Shown piece after piece: positions 54,150 to 62,097 of a stretch of DNA of 64,000 nt. The translations under genes and the position numbers were made by a program. The notes under the pieces were generated by a model. The model did not search any database. It had not been told where the DNA came from and saw only the letters and a program-made list of their open reading frames with translations. The stretch's first letter is position 1. Every line of letters begins with the position of its first letter. Source of the DNA: a virus; the IMG/VR virus record IMGVR_UViG_3300032311_000675, positions 1-64,000 of that record; one strand, given 5' to 3'.

Positions 54150-55712
54150 TTAGACGTTGTCTACGGGCAACACCAAGCCTGCGTAACGAACAGCGTGGTT
54201 CAGTACGAGGTAGTTGGGTTGTTCGCCGTCAACACGGACATAGGGGCTTTGGCCGAATATGCTCGTGATGTAGGTCTTGCGAATGAACTCGCCATCGAAC
54301 GTCTCTTCGGAACGCTCGCCGTCCAAGGATCCGTAGCCACGAACTGCGGCCATAGCTCCCAGAACCATCGTGCGACCAATCGGTACGCCCTGTGCGTTAC
54401 ACTCGATCACCAAATCACCGACGGCGTGATCGTTAGTGATCTTGCTGTCAGCAAATGCGTTGGCGTTGAGGGTGACGCTTTCGGAGGCATCCCATCCAGT
54501 CGAGGCCGTGGCCTTTTTGACTGCAAGGGTGTTGCTTCCACCAATAGTATCGGTTGATTTAACCAATGCTTTGGTGATGTTCAGCGTGTTTCCGTTGTTG
54601 GTGGTGTATTTGTACAAGCCATACTTACCGCTCGACAGGATCAGAACGTATCCAGCCGTGTAGCTCGTCCCGCTGGCTGTGCCAGTAGGATTCGAGAAGT
54701 TGATTGCGGTTTCGGTCTGGTCGGAACCAGTCGGATAGCTGTACCCGCTGAAGAACTTGAAGTACTTCGGAGCGGTTTTGGCGGCGGCAGTAGCAGATCC
54801 ACCACCCTTGAGGGTGAGGGCAGTCTTGCTGGCGGCCAAGATATCAGCAGAAGAGCTGACAGCGACGCCCAAGCTGGCTTTGGCGTTGATCGGAGATCCG
54901 ATCGCACCGAAACCATCGTGGTCGGCAGGGTCAAACTGACGGATGACGTGACCATCGAGATCAACGTATCCACCAGTGAACTGCTTCGCACCTTCACCTT
55001 CAGCGGCGGCGGCGGCGTTCAAGGCGGCCAGATATTTCGATTCGCTCTTGAGGGAAAGCAAGCCTTCGCCTGTGGAAACGATAACGAACTTCTGGATCTT
55101 GTTCTTGCCAACCTGCCCGATGGTCGCAGGGCGAGCCCCACGAGTGCGGAGTTGCTGACCAGCGGCGATCAAGCCGTCGTAGGAGAGTGTATCGGTGTGC
55201 GTCAGCGCATCAATCGAGCCACGTCCGTTAGCCTGGTAGTAGTTTTTCGCAGTACCTTTGTGGAGGAACAGCTTCTGGAGGCGTTCGGTTTTCATCCGTC
55301 CGAGCCAGTTGCCGAGCATCACAGGCACATTGCTCTTCAATTCGCTGGCGAGAGCAGTTTTCTCCTCGAGCCGACGATTGTAAGAGACAGCGTGACGCAA
55401 GAAATCCACAGTCAGATTATAAGATCCGACTCGGAAGTCTTCCGTGTTGTCCTGGATGAGTGTTTCACCCTGCACGCCTTCGCCGTAGAGTTGAGCCATC
55501 GTGCGGAACGTGATTTTCGTCCCTGCACCTTTGCTCAAGTCCCGAACGGACATGACTGGGTAGCTTTCTGTGGGTCCCTCGAACTGCTGAAAGAAATTCT
55601 CAGCGGCCTCCGAGAGTTGAACCCCTTTCTTCCAAAGTTCGGGAAGAAAATTGGAAGCTTGCGACGAGATATCGCTCGTCGCGTTGTTTGTAGGAATTAA
55701 AAGGTTAGCCAT
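54150..55712 (-). CDS. Major capsid protein (520 aa), N4 gp56-like
   Basis: The chain shows an HK97-type coat layout: an N-terminal helix (ASNFLPELWKKGVQLSEAAE), the VDFLRHAVSYNRRLEEKTAL with LGNWLGRMKTERLQKLFLHK spine-helix region, and a C-terminal LGAMAAVRGYGSLDGERSEE domain. An inserted Ser/Thr/Gly/Tyr-rich domain near residues 280-430 may be a surface decoration. The distribution of motifs resembles the N4 gp56/DUF4043 family. AATAGGAGGATATTAA precedes ATG 55712, the best ribosome site in the block. Confidence 0.85.
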   Translation of the reverse strand: MANLLIPTNNATSDISSQASNFLPELWKKGVQLSEAAENFFQQFEGPTESYPVMSVRDLSKGAGTKITFRTMAQLYGEGVQGETLIQDNTEDFRVGSYNLTVDFLRHAVSYNRRLEEKTALASELKSNVPVMLGNWLGRMKTERLQKLFLHKGTAKNYYQANGRGSIDALTHTDTLSYDGLIAAGQQLRTRGARPATIGQVGKNKIQKFVIVSTGEGLLSLKSESKYLAALNAAAAAEGEGAKQFTGGYVDLDGHVIRQFDPADHDGFGAIGSPINAKASLGVAVSSSADILAASKTALTLKGGGSATAAAKTAPKYFKFFSGYSYPTGSDQTETAINFSNPTGTASGTSYTAGYVLILSSGKYGLYKYTTNNGNTLNITKALVKSTDTIGGSNTLAVKKATASTGWDASESVTLNANAFADSKITNDHAVGDLVIECNAQGVPIGRTMVLGAMAAVRGYGSLDGERSEETFDGEFIRKTYITSIFGQSPYVRVDGEQPNYLVLNHAVRYAGLVLPVDNV

Positions 55713-55752
55713 TTTAATATCCTCCTATTCTTTTGTGTTTGTAAGCCTCGCC

Positions 55753-56721
55753 CTACAGCTTGGCCATCAAGAGCTGATACGCCTCTAGGTCGTCCAGTTT
55801 GTTAGCCAAGTCTCTAGCATTAAGCGGGGCTTGTGGAGTTGTGCGGGCGTTACCGCTCGCTGGTTGAATTGACGGAGCCTTGCGGGCGACACTTGGCGAG
55901 GGTGCTTTTGCACTAGGGTTGCGAGGTGCAATCCCAAGCTCATTAGCGGCCATTTGTGTCAGCTTGAATGGCATCGAGGGGTCTTTTACGAGGGGATTCC
56001 CTGTATCGACCATAACGTCGAAGATTTCATTCATCTTCTTAACAAGGGCTGAATCGGCCTTGCCCGCATCGGGATAAAACTCCACGGCACGAGCTTTCGC
56101 TTCTTCGATTCCCTTGGCACGTTGCGTCTGCTGAACATTTTCACGCTCCACGGCCATCTTTTCAGATTTCCGAAGCTCTCTGTTCAGTTTCAGCATCTCG
56201 ACTTCAAGTTCGGCAACCTTGTCGAATTCAAGATTCTTAAAAGCGGCGGCTTTCGCCTGTGCTACTTCTTCAATCTTGTTTTCGATGTCGGCGGGAGCTA
56301 CGAACTGCTCCTCTTGTGCCTTGGCTGGTTCAGCCTCTCCTTTGACCATGGCCATAGCCTGTTCAAGGGTGAGGTCTGGATTCCTAGCCCGAATCTTGAG
56401 AGCTTTGCGTTCATTCTCCGACCAGCTTCCGATCCGCACCCTTTCGGGGAGTTCGGCTTCTGCTTCTGGAGTCTCGTCTTCGGCCTTGGGTTCGACTGGA
56501 GCTTCCTCGACCGCAGGGGCTTGTTCAGCCGTAGGCTCTTCCTTGGGAGCCTCTGGAGTCGGGGCGGGTTCCGCCGATTCTTTTAAGCCTTGAACGAGTT
56601 CGTGATAAGCACGCTCATCAAGTGTCGCCACGTTAGATTCCGTCCGTGCAGTAACTTGTGGTTCTGCACCCGTTGTTTGAGGGGTTATCTCGGCTTGCGC
56701 CAGAGTGTTATTTTCGCTCAT
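55753..56721 (-). CDS. Scaffold / internal head protein (322 aa)
   Basis: The acidic Glu/Ala/Pro-rich N-terminal part (KEEPTAEQAPAVEEAPVEPK) and a helical coiled centre (KVAELEVEMLKLNRELRKSE) end in a helical C-terminus (ANKLDDLEAYQLLMAKL). This is typical of phage scaffolds found directly before the coat gene. The start MSENNTLAQ at 56721 is preferred; ATG 56742 adds seven residues. Confidence 0.8.
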   Translation of the reverse strand: MSENNTLAQAEITPQTTGAEPQVTARTESNVATLDERAYHELVQGLKESAEPAPTPEAPKEEPTAEQAPAVEEAPVEPKAEDETPEAEAELPERVRIGSWSENERKALKIRARNPDLTLEQAMAMVKGEAEPAKAQEEQFVAPADIENKIEEVAQAKAAAFKNLEFDKVAELEVEMLKLNRELRKSEKMAVERENVQQTQRAKGIEEAKARAVEFYPDAGKADSALVKKMNEIFDVMVDTGNPLVKDPSMPFKLTQMAANELGIAPRNPSAKAPSPSVARKAPSIQPASGNARTTPQAPLNARDLANKLDDLEAYQLLMAKL

Positions 56722-56772
56722 GACATAAGCCAAAAGATCCATAGCAAGAACGGAAGAGATTTGTTAGTGGAT

Positions 56773-56782
56773 GCGACGCATA
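56773..56782 (+). promoter_or_regulatory. GCGACGCATA motif, divergent late promoter candidate
   Basis: Within ATGCGACGCATAG the word GCGACGCATA ends 48 nt before ATG 56830 on the + strand. The palindromic core also points toward the scaffold start at 56721, 52 nt away. It is the only marked element between the two divergent structural blocks. Confidence 0.55.
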
Positions 56783-56829
56783 GTGATAGGCGAGGTTGCT
56801 CGATGGGATCGAGGGAGGATTAGTTGAGC

Positions 56830-57375
56830 ATGAGCAATATGAAATCCCTTGGCCCGCTAGGGGTTAGTCCAGCGTCTGGGTATGGGTATGTTTCTGGGTC
56901 GAATGCCGCAAGGTTTTTTGGTGAGGGGACTATCACCCCCAAGTTCTTTGCTTGGCACGCATTTTTCCAGATCCGACCAGGAAAGTTTACTGGTAGCGTT
57001 ATGTCAAAATATTATGTCGGCCCTAAAGGCTCATTTATTTACGGATCTACAGTTGAAGTTCAAGGCCTTGACGAAGCGCTAACTCCAGCAGGGACAAAGA
57101 CTTATGTATATATTGAGTGCGGTGTAACAGATGCGGCGATAACTACCGCTGAAATCAAGGGGTACTCAACTCAAAAGCCCTTGTTTGAGCCAGAGGCCGA
57201 ACTTGCGGAGCAGACGAAGGTACGTCACTTCCTTGGCGTTGTTGTAAAGCAGAGGCCGTTTCCAAAATTTGGGCATAATTTAACCTACCCAGTAATTCAA
57301 AGCTCATTTTCTGTCCCAATCGCCGTCCCTGCGTGTATCAATGGATATCGTGGGGTTCTGATTACAACTTCATGA
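56830..57375 (+). CDS. Virion surface-associated protein (181 aa)
   Basis: MSNMKSLGPLGVSPASGYGY begins a beta-rich chain (VEVQGLDEALTPAGTKTYVY) with Gly/Pro turns and no Cys. GGGAGGATT precedes the ATG; a TTG at 56824 is an alternative start. It is coupled by ATGA to the long Cys-rich gene and may be its chaperone or base. Confidence 0.65.
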   Translation: MSNMKSLGPLGVSPASGYGYVSGSNAARFFGEGTITPKFFAWHAFFQIRPGKFTGSVMSKYYVGPKGSFIYGSTVEVQGLDEALTPAGTKTYVYIECGVTDAAITTAEIKGYSTQKPLFEPEAELAEQTKVRHFLGVVVKQRPFPKFGHNLTYPVIQSSFSVPIAVPACINGYRGVLITTS

Positions 57376-59936
57376 AGGGCAGACGCACTTCCTTCCAGCG
57401 TTTTGGGAGTATGGTCGGAGTTCAAGGGTCATCTCTTAACAAGTGGCCGAGGGGTTATGAAGTCCGTAGGGACATGGACACACCCATATCCAGCTCTCCT
57501 CCAACAGATCAGTCTGATGGCAAAGGCATTTATAACCTAACGCTAAAAAATAACGACAAGCTTGAATACACGCCGTCAGAGGCCGACATGGGTGAAGAGG
57601 TGTATGGATGTATCACATCTGGATACACGAAAAACCAGAAAGCTCCTCAAATCGAGTACAATACAGATATCGCTATAGCTAACAGGCGAGAGAGAGAAGA
57701 TTACGAAGCCGAGAAATATCACTTCTCTAGCTCTGGGCGCATTTGGGCAGTTGGAGAGAACCGAGAGGTTGGAAGTGTAGATAGTTCCTGTATCCCTACA
57801 GAAAATGTCCCGCTAGTAGCTAATTCCAAGTTCAAGATGAAGTTTTGGGATGAAGCAACAAGCAAAATGATAGAAATCCCGAAGGGTGCTGGATTCACTT
57901 CTGGAAGTTTGGTTAGGCCGATCGCTTTCAGCGATAAGGCTGACAAAATACCGAATGGTGCTGGAGTGGGTGATATGCGTGCCCACACGATTGAGGGCGT
58001 ACCAATCAAGATTGCTCATGCAATCCTAAATCGTTGCAAGGAGGTCTCCCTAACTGGTTCTGTTGATTACACCATAGAAAGAAACAGCAAGGAGTGTGAG
58101 GGTCCAACAACAAGCACTTATAGTTGGACTTCCGAGAGTGGCCCTAATGGATGTCCACCAGGAACGTGCGAGGACACAAGTGGAAGCATCACGCTTACGT
58201 GTGTCTCTGAGAAGCAAACTACAAAGGTTGGCCTTACTGGCTCGATTGACATGACTGCCTATAGGTACAAGCAACTATCTGATGTTTGGGAAGACCCAAC
58301 GTCGCTAGATTTATCCCTAAATTACTTTTATGGAAGCGTGGAAGATGGTGCTTCGTTAAGGAAAGTCTCACTTTCGAGTTGCGAGCCAGAAACAGACAGC
58401 GTCCAAACGCCAATTCCTCCACCGACGCTTGAATATATCACTGATTACGACAAGCAGACAAAGTTAAGCTCTGGATGTCTGGTCTACCCGCACTCTAACA
58501 ACACCATCCTTTGCGCCACGCTAGAGGACAACCTAAAGACAACTGACTTTACTGCGGATAACTGCATTCCAAGTACGGCAAAGACAACTTACGACCTAAT
58601 CACAACGCCATACTCATTTTATGTCTACGCAAATTATTTTTATGACATAGATAATTTTTTCCCAGACGGAGTTCCTCGTGGCCTCCCGCAGATATGCCCA
58701 CAGCTTATTGCTGGCCCAAGCCTTGAAGCTTTTTTTCAAGGTGATGGCTGGGATTTTAGCGGGATTGGAATTGAGGGGCCAGAGCCTTGGTATACTGATA
58801 ACGACTGCGGAGATAAGGCTCAAAACTATAAGAACTACAAAATGGATTGGAAAGGTACTGGCCTCAAGAAGGTCATTCTATCTGGAGCGTGCGGAAATGG
58901 CTTTGCTGGTATGGGTAAATATGACAGGGAGGGTTCTAGCGGTTGCAAATGCGACTCGGGTTGCGAGGCGTGTACAAACAAATACGGAGACTTAAAGTTC
59001 AGCTGTGAATGCCAGCCCCTGTGCAATGATCCAGATTATAGCGGTGGTTTTGATGAAAACCCATGCAATGGCGAGCGCAAGGACAAGTGTGATGGTAATT
59101 TCAGGGCTAGGATTGCAATCGGAAAATATGTCGGAGTCGAAAATTACCCAGAGTACAAACTTTACAATGTTGCGCCAGTTCCGCTTTCAACAAAGGCAAC
59201 AACAAAGACAGAAGATCTGACTCTGTGGTGGTTTGCTGCTTTTACGGATATACTTGAGTACGCTTGGTATCTCGAAACTGGATTGCTATCCGTTCCAGTT
59301 TTTCTTAACGCTGAAAGCATTAAGATGCCCTCTGACAATTCTCTAACAAGATATGAGAAAAAAACTGTAGGGAATCTGACAGTCAAATGTGATGACTGGT
59401 CAACCACAATACCGCTGTTGGGCATTTTTGCTATATCCAAAGAGACGGAGTGCATAGGCTCTAGCAACTCTGACGGGTACAACGTAATCGTTGGATCCGA
59501 AGCGGGCACACCACGGCAATATTGTGTTGGGTGTGACGGGGCGGATTTACAGAGATGCTGTTCGCCAAGCGGATGTAGCGGATCAGAGGGGCAGGGTGAT
59601 TGTTGCGTGTCAACTTATTGCGGGATTGATGACCCATGCGGTTATGCTTACAGGTCATCAAAGTATGGGCATGAGTGCGACCAAAACAAAAATGCTGGGG
59701 ATTGCTCTGGTTCGTGTGAATCCTCGAATGGAGAGGACTGCGGGTGTTGTGGGTGTAGTTTTGAAGCAGACAACTACTGCGAATCAATATGTCCGCCGAT
59801 GACAACTTGCAAACCTTACGTTGTAACCCAGCCATTCAAAGCATTGGGTTGCTACGGCGACGCCCACGAAGAAGACAAACACGAAGCATCAGTAAACCTC
59901 ACGCTTGAATTCAAACTTTTCACAGAAATGGAGTAA
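57372..59936 (+). CDS. Large cysteine-rich surface/appendage protein (854 aa)
   Basis: ATG 57372 overlaps the previous stop (ATGA). The N-terminal half is Ser/Thr/Tyr/Asp-rich beta sequence. Two Cys-dense regions follow: residues about 500-580 (GCKCDSGCEACTNKYGDLKF and following) and about 715-830 (CVGCDGADLQRCCSPSGC, GDCCVSTYCGIDDPCGYAYR, DCGCCGCSFEADNYCESICP). The Cys spacing recalls EGF-like and knottin modules of extracellular proteins, stable outside the cell. Such Cys-rich proteins are uncommon in phage virions, and no signal peptide is seen. A host-binding appendage is the most likely role. Confidence 0.72.
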   Translation: MKGRRTSFQRFGSMVGVQGSSLNKWPRGYEVRRDMDTPISSSPPTDQSDGKGIYNLTLKNNDKLEYTPSEADMGEEVYGCITSGYTKNQKAPQIEYNTDIAIANRREREDYEAEKYHFSSSGRIWAVGENREVGSVDSSCIPTENVPLVANSKFKMKFWDEATSKMIEIPKGAGFTSGSLVRPIAFSDKADKIPNGAGVGDMRAHTIEGVPIKIAHAILNRCKEVSLTGSVDYTIERNSKECEGPTTSTYSWTSESGPNGCPPGTCEDTSGSITLTCVSEKQTTKVGLTGSIDMTAYRYKQLSDVWEDPTSLDLSLNYFYGSVEDGASLRKVSLSSCEPETDSVQTPIPPPTLEYITDYDKQTKLSSGCLVYPHSNNTILCATLEDNLKTTDFTADNCIPSTAKTTYDLITTPYSFYVYANYFYDIDNFFPDGVPRGLPQICPQLIAGPSLEAFFQGDGWDFSGIGIEGPEPWYTDNDCGDKAQNYKNYKMDWKGTGLKKVILSGACGNGFAGMGKYDREGSSGCKCDSGCEACTNKYGDLKFSCECQPLCNDPDYSGGFDENPCNGERKDKCDGNFRARIAIGKYVGVENYPEYKLYNVAPVPLSTKATTKTEDLTLWWFAAFTDILEYAWYLETGLLSVPVFLNAESIKMPSDNSLTRYEKKTVGNLTVKCDDWSTTIPLLGIFAISKETECIGSSNSDGYNVIVGSEAGTPRQYCVGCDGADLQRCCSPSGCSGSEGQGDCCVSTYCGIDDPCGYAYRSSKYGHECDQNKNAGDCSGSCESSNGEDCGCCGCSFEADNYCESICPPMTTCKPYVVTQPFKALGCYGDAHEEDKHEASVNLTLEFKLFTEME

Positions 59937-59937
59937 T

Positions 59938-60549
59938 ATGAACAAATCAGAACTGGTATGGAACGAAACTGGAATTGTTATGACCCAAGGCCTTATGTGC
60001 CTAGAGGTTGACAGGCGAGTTTTTAAGCTAGATCCAAACTCCCCAGACCAACTGATGCTTGAGCTTGGCCGTACAAAGACCCTCCAGTACGAAAGTTCTA
60101 GTAGAACCGCCTATCTCTTTGAGGCTCCGATGAAGGAAGACGTGCCTCACTTAAGGCCTTTTGTGAAAAGGGGGATGATCGGTAGGTGCTATGAATCAAA
60201 TGCTTTAACCCATCAGACCATCACAAGCGATTGGGTTTGCTCTGTGGATGGCGATATTCTCCCATCTCCTCGGCCTGTCCTTGAGTTGTTTTATAAGGCT
60301 CCGTCTCTTGTCCAACAGGCCATGTCGTTTGGATCTGCCATAAAAAAGGCTACTTCCGATGGGACTTTAGCGACTAAAGTAAGGCCAGAGACGTTCGCCT
60401 TCCGTAAGGAAATCTGTTTTGGGTGCGAGTACTACGATCCCTCAGCCTTCTTGGGTACTGGAAGGTGCAGGGTGTGTGGGTGTGGGGTTGGAAAACTGCA
60501 CATGCCGTCCCAGAGCTGTCCTAAAGGTAAATGGGGTAAAGAAGAATGA
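59938..60549 (+). CDS. Zinc-ribbon protein (203 aa)
   Basis: The body is alpha/beta (GLMCLEVDRRVFKLDPNSPD). The C-terminal 45 residues hold CFGCEYYDPSAF, GRCRVCGCGVGK and SQSCPKGKW, a Cys-rich zinc site of the type common at ends of small phage proteins. It starts 2 nt after the Cys-rich gene and is coupled to the following one by ATGA. Confidence 0.7.
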   Translation: MNKSELVWNETGIVMTQGLMCLEVDRRVFKLDPNSPDQLMLELGRTKTLQYESSSRTAYLFEAPMKEDVPHLRPFVKRGMIGRCYESNALTHQTITSDWVCSVDGDILPSPRPVLELFYKAPSLVQQAMSFGSAIKKATSDGTLATKVRPETFAFRKEICFGCEYYDPSAFLGTGRCRVCGCGVGKLHMPSQSCPKGKWGKEE

Positions 60550-61922
60550 TCGTTGTGATGCAGATCTGGGACGGAGACAAGGACGACTCCGTAATGACGG
60601 CAAAGGCTGTCAAAGAGGAGTACCCCGACTGCCAGCTTGGGATCCTAGCTAATAACTGCGTCCATCCAGAAGAGCTGGAGGGCTATGCTGACTTAATCCA
60701 TACGACAACCGAGGATGTCTACCATGATCGAGCAGGGGGTTTAGCTATCCACGAGCTACTCGTTTTAGGTCTTCGCTTGTCTGGGAAGGTGATCGTTAAG
60801 ATAGATCCAAACACGGACATATCTTTTCAAGAAGGCCTCGAGGAGGAGCTAATCAGGAGCGGGGTGTTCGGTCAGCTTAATATGATCGAAAGAGACCAGT
60901 TGCTCGTTTCAGCCAGTATATTTGCAGTCTCCAGAATCACAGCACGAGAGCTTGTGGATTCCTGTATTCTTCTTGATACGGCCATTCAGAATCCTTCAAA
61001 AGGCAACCAAGCAATGCTTCGTAGGTACTTTAACCCAAAGAAGGGGTTGTCCTCGCACGACTGGCCGATTGCCTATGCCTCATCTGCTTTGGGCATCCCG
61101 CACCACTATTCTGGTAAGCTATTGAAGGCCTTTCATCACAACCCAAGAGAGCGGGTATCGACAATGATGTTCAAGAAGACTTCCGAGGAGACTTCTAGCG
61201 GAATCGTGATTCCTCCAAGTGCCACAGATTTGCGTTCCGAGATCCTTGCCGAGTCCCCAGAACATATTGGGCTTAACAAGGCCATTGAGTTTCTATCAAT
61301 GATTTGGGGTAGCGAAGGGGTTTCCATATCCATGAAGCGTGACCCCGATGCTCGGATGTATATTGGAGATAAGATGGATTCTGATGGGGTTCTTCATCAT
61401 TCCGCACCCACATTCAACGACATAGCAGAAGCCAAGAAGGTGCTTAAAGAAGGTGTGTTTTCTTTCAAGGTAATGAATGCCAAACCAGACAACGGAGCAG
61501 GGGTTTCGATGCTTGTCTTGGACATTGACCGCCCAGTCCCAGAAGACTGCCAAGCCTCGGTCATCTCAACCTCTCATACCCACTCCCAGATCTTCATGCT
61601 GATGGATCAAAACATCACGCAGGAACAAGCCCTAGAGCTTATCAAAGAAGCCGACTTCGCCGACAAGAGCGGAAGTAAGGCCACAACCTTGCTGGTGGGA
61701 GTCCGAGTACCAGGATCTGCGTCTTACGAGGAGGTTTGCCTACACAATACAACTGAAGACAGATGCACCGCCCATAAGGTTTTGGCTGACGAAAAGGTTC
61801 GGCTGGTCAAGCTCGTGGATAAATTCTTTACTTACGACGAGGCTCTGGCCGTGATTCGTGGCCTTGCAGAATCCTATAAAGTGCGGCCTCCTGTGACGGA
61901 ACCAGAGCCAGTACTTCCTTAA
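60546..61922 (+). CDS. Possible glycosyltransferase-like protein (458 aa)
   Basis: The start MIVVMQIWDGDKDDSVMTAK, with LRLSGKVIVKIDPNTDISFQ near residue 85, looks like a GT-A fold with an acidic nucleotide-sugar site. The remainder is a second alpha/beta part (SVSISMKRDPDARMYIGDKM-like region) with no known mark. It follows the zinc-ribbon gene; glycosylation of the surface proteins encoded just before is an attractive guess. Its end overlaps the convergent 89-aa gene by 95 nt. Confidence 0.5.
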   Translation: MIVVMQIWDGDKDDSVMTAKAVKEEYPDCQLGILANNCVHPEELEGYADLIHTTTEDVYHDRAGGLAIHELLVLGLRLSGKVIVKIDPNTDISFQEGLEEELIRSGVFGQLNMIERDQLLVSASIFAVSRITARELVDSCILLDTAIQNPSKGNQAMLRRYFNPKKGLSSHDWPIAYASSALGIPHHYSGKLLKAFHHNPRERVSTMMFKKTSEETSSGIVIPPSATDLRSEILAESPEHIGLNKAIEFLSMIWGSEGVSISMKRDPDARMYIGDKMDSDGVLHHSAPTFNDIAEAKKVLKEGVFSFKVMNAKPDNGAGVSMLVLDIDRPVPEDCQASVISTSHTHSQIFMLMDQNITQEQALELIKEADFADKSGSKATTLLVGVRVPGSASYEEVCLHNTTEDRCTAHKVLADEKVRLVKLVDKFFTYDEALAVIRGLAESYKVRPPVTEPEPVLP

Positions 61923-62097
61923 CTGCCATATAGGCCGAGTGCCTGTTTTGACGTTCTTCTGGGGTAATTCCCGCCTCTAAAACTGCCTCTTTAAGGCCTT
62001 CCAGATGCCTTGAAAGGGTCGGTAGGTACCACTCGTTGTACCCAGAATTGTCTTTTAACCGCTCTATGAGTGCCAGTTGGCTGGCTGGATCGCTCAT
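61828..62097 (-). CDS. Hypothetical helical protein (89 aa)
   Basis: MSDPASQLALIERLKDNSGY then GLKEAVLEAGITPEERQNRH are helical; the end HESRPEPRRK is basic. The start overlaps the portal stop by 4 nt (ATGA), so it is made after the portal. It may be a head accessory. No family is recognised. Confidence 0.65.
   Translation of the reverse strand: MSDPASQLALIERLKDNSGYNEWYLPTLSRHLEGLKEAVLEAGITPEERQNRHSAYMAVKEVLALVPSQEAALYRILQGHESRPEPRRK

Noticed and set aside
54918-55700. 260-aa + strand frame inside the coat gene
   Set aside because: Exact antisense of the major capsid gene, with no family marks or ribosome site.
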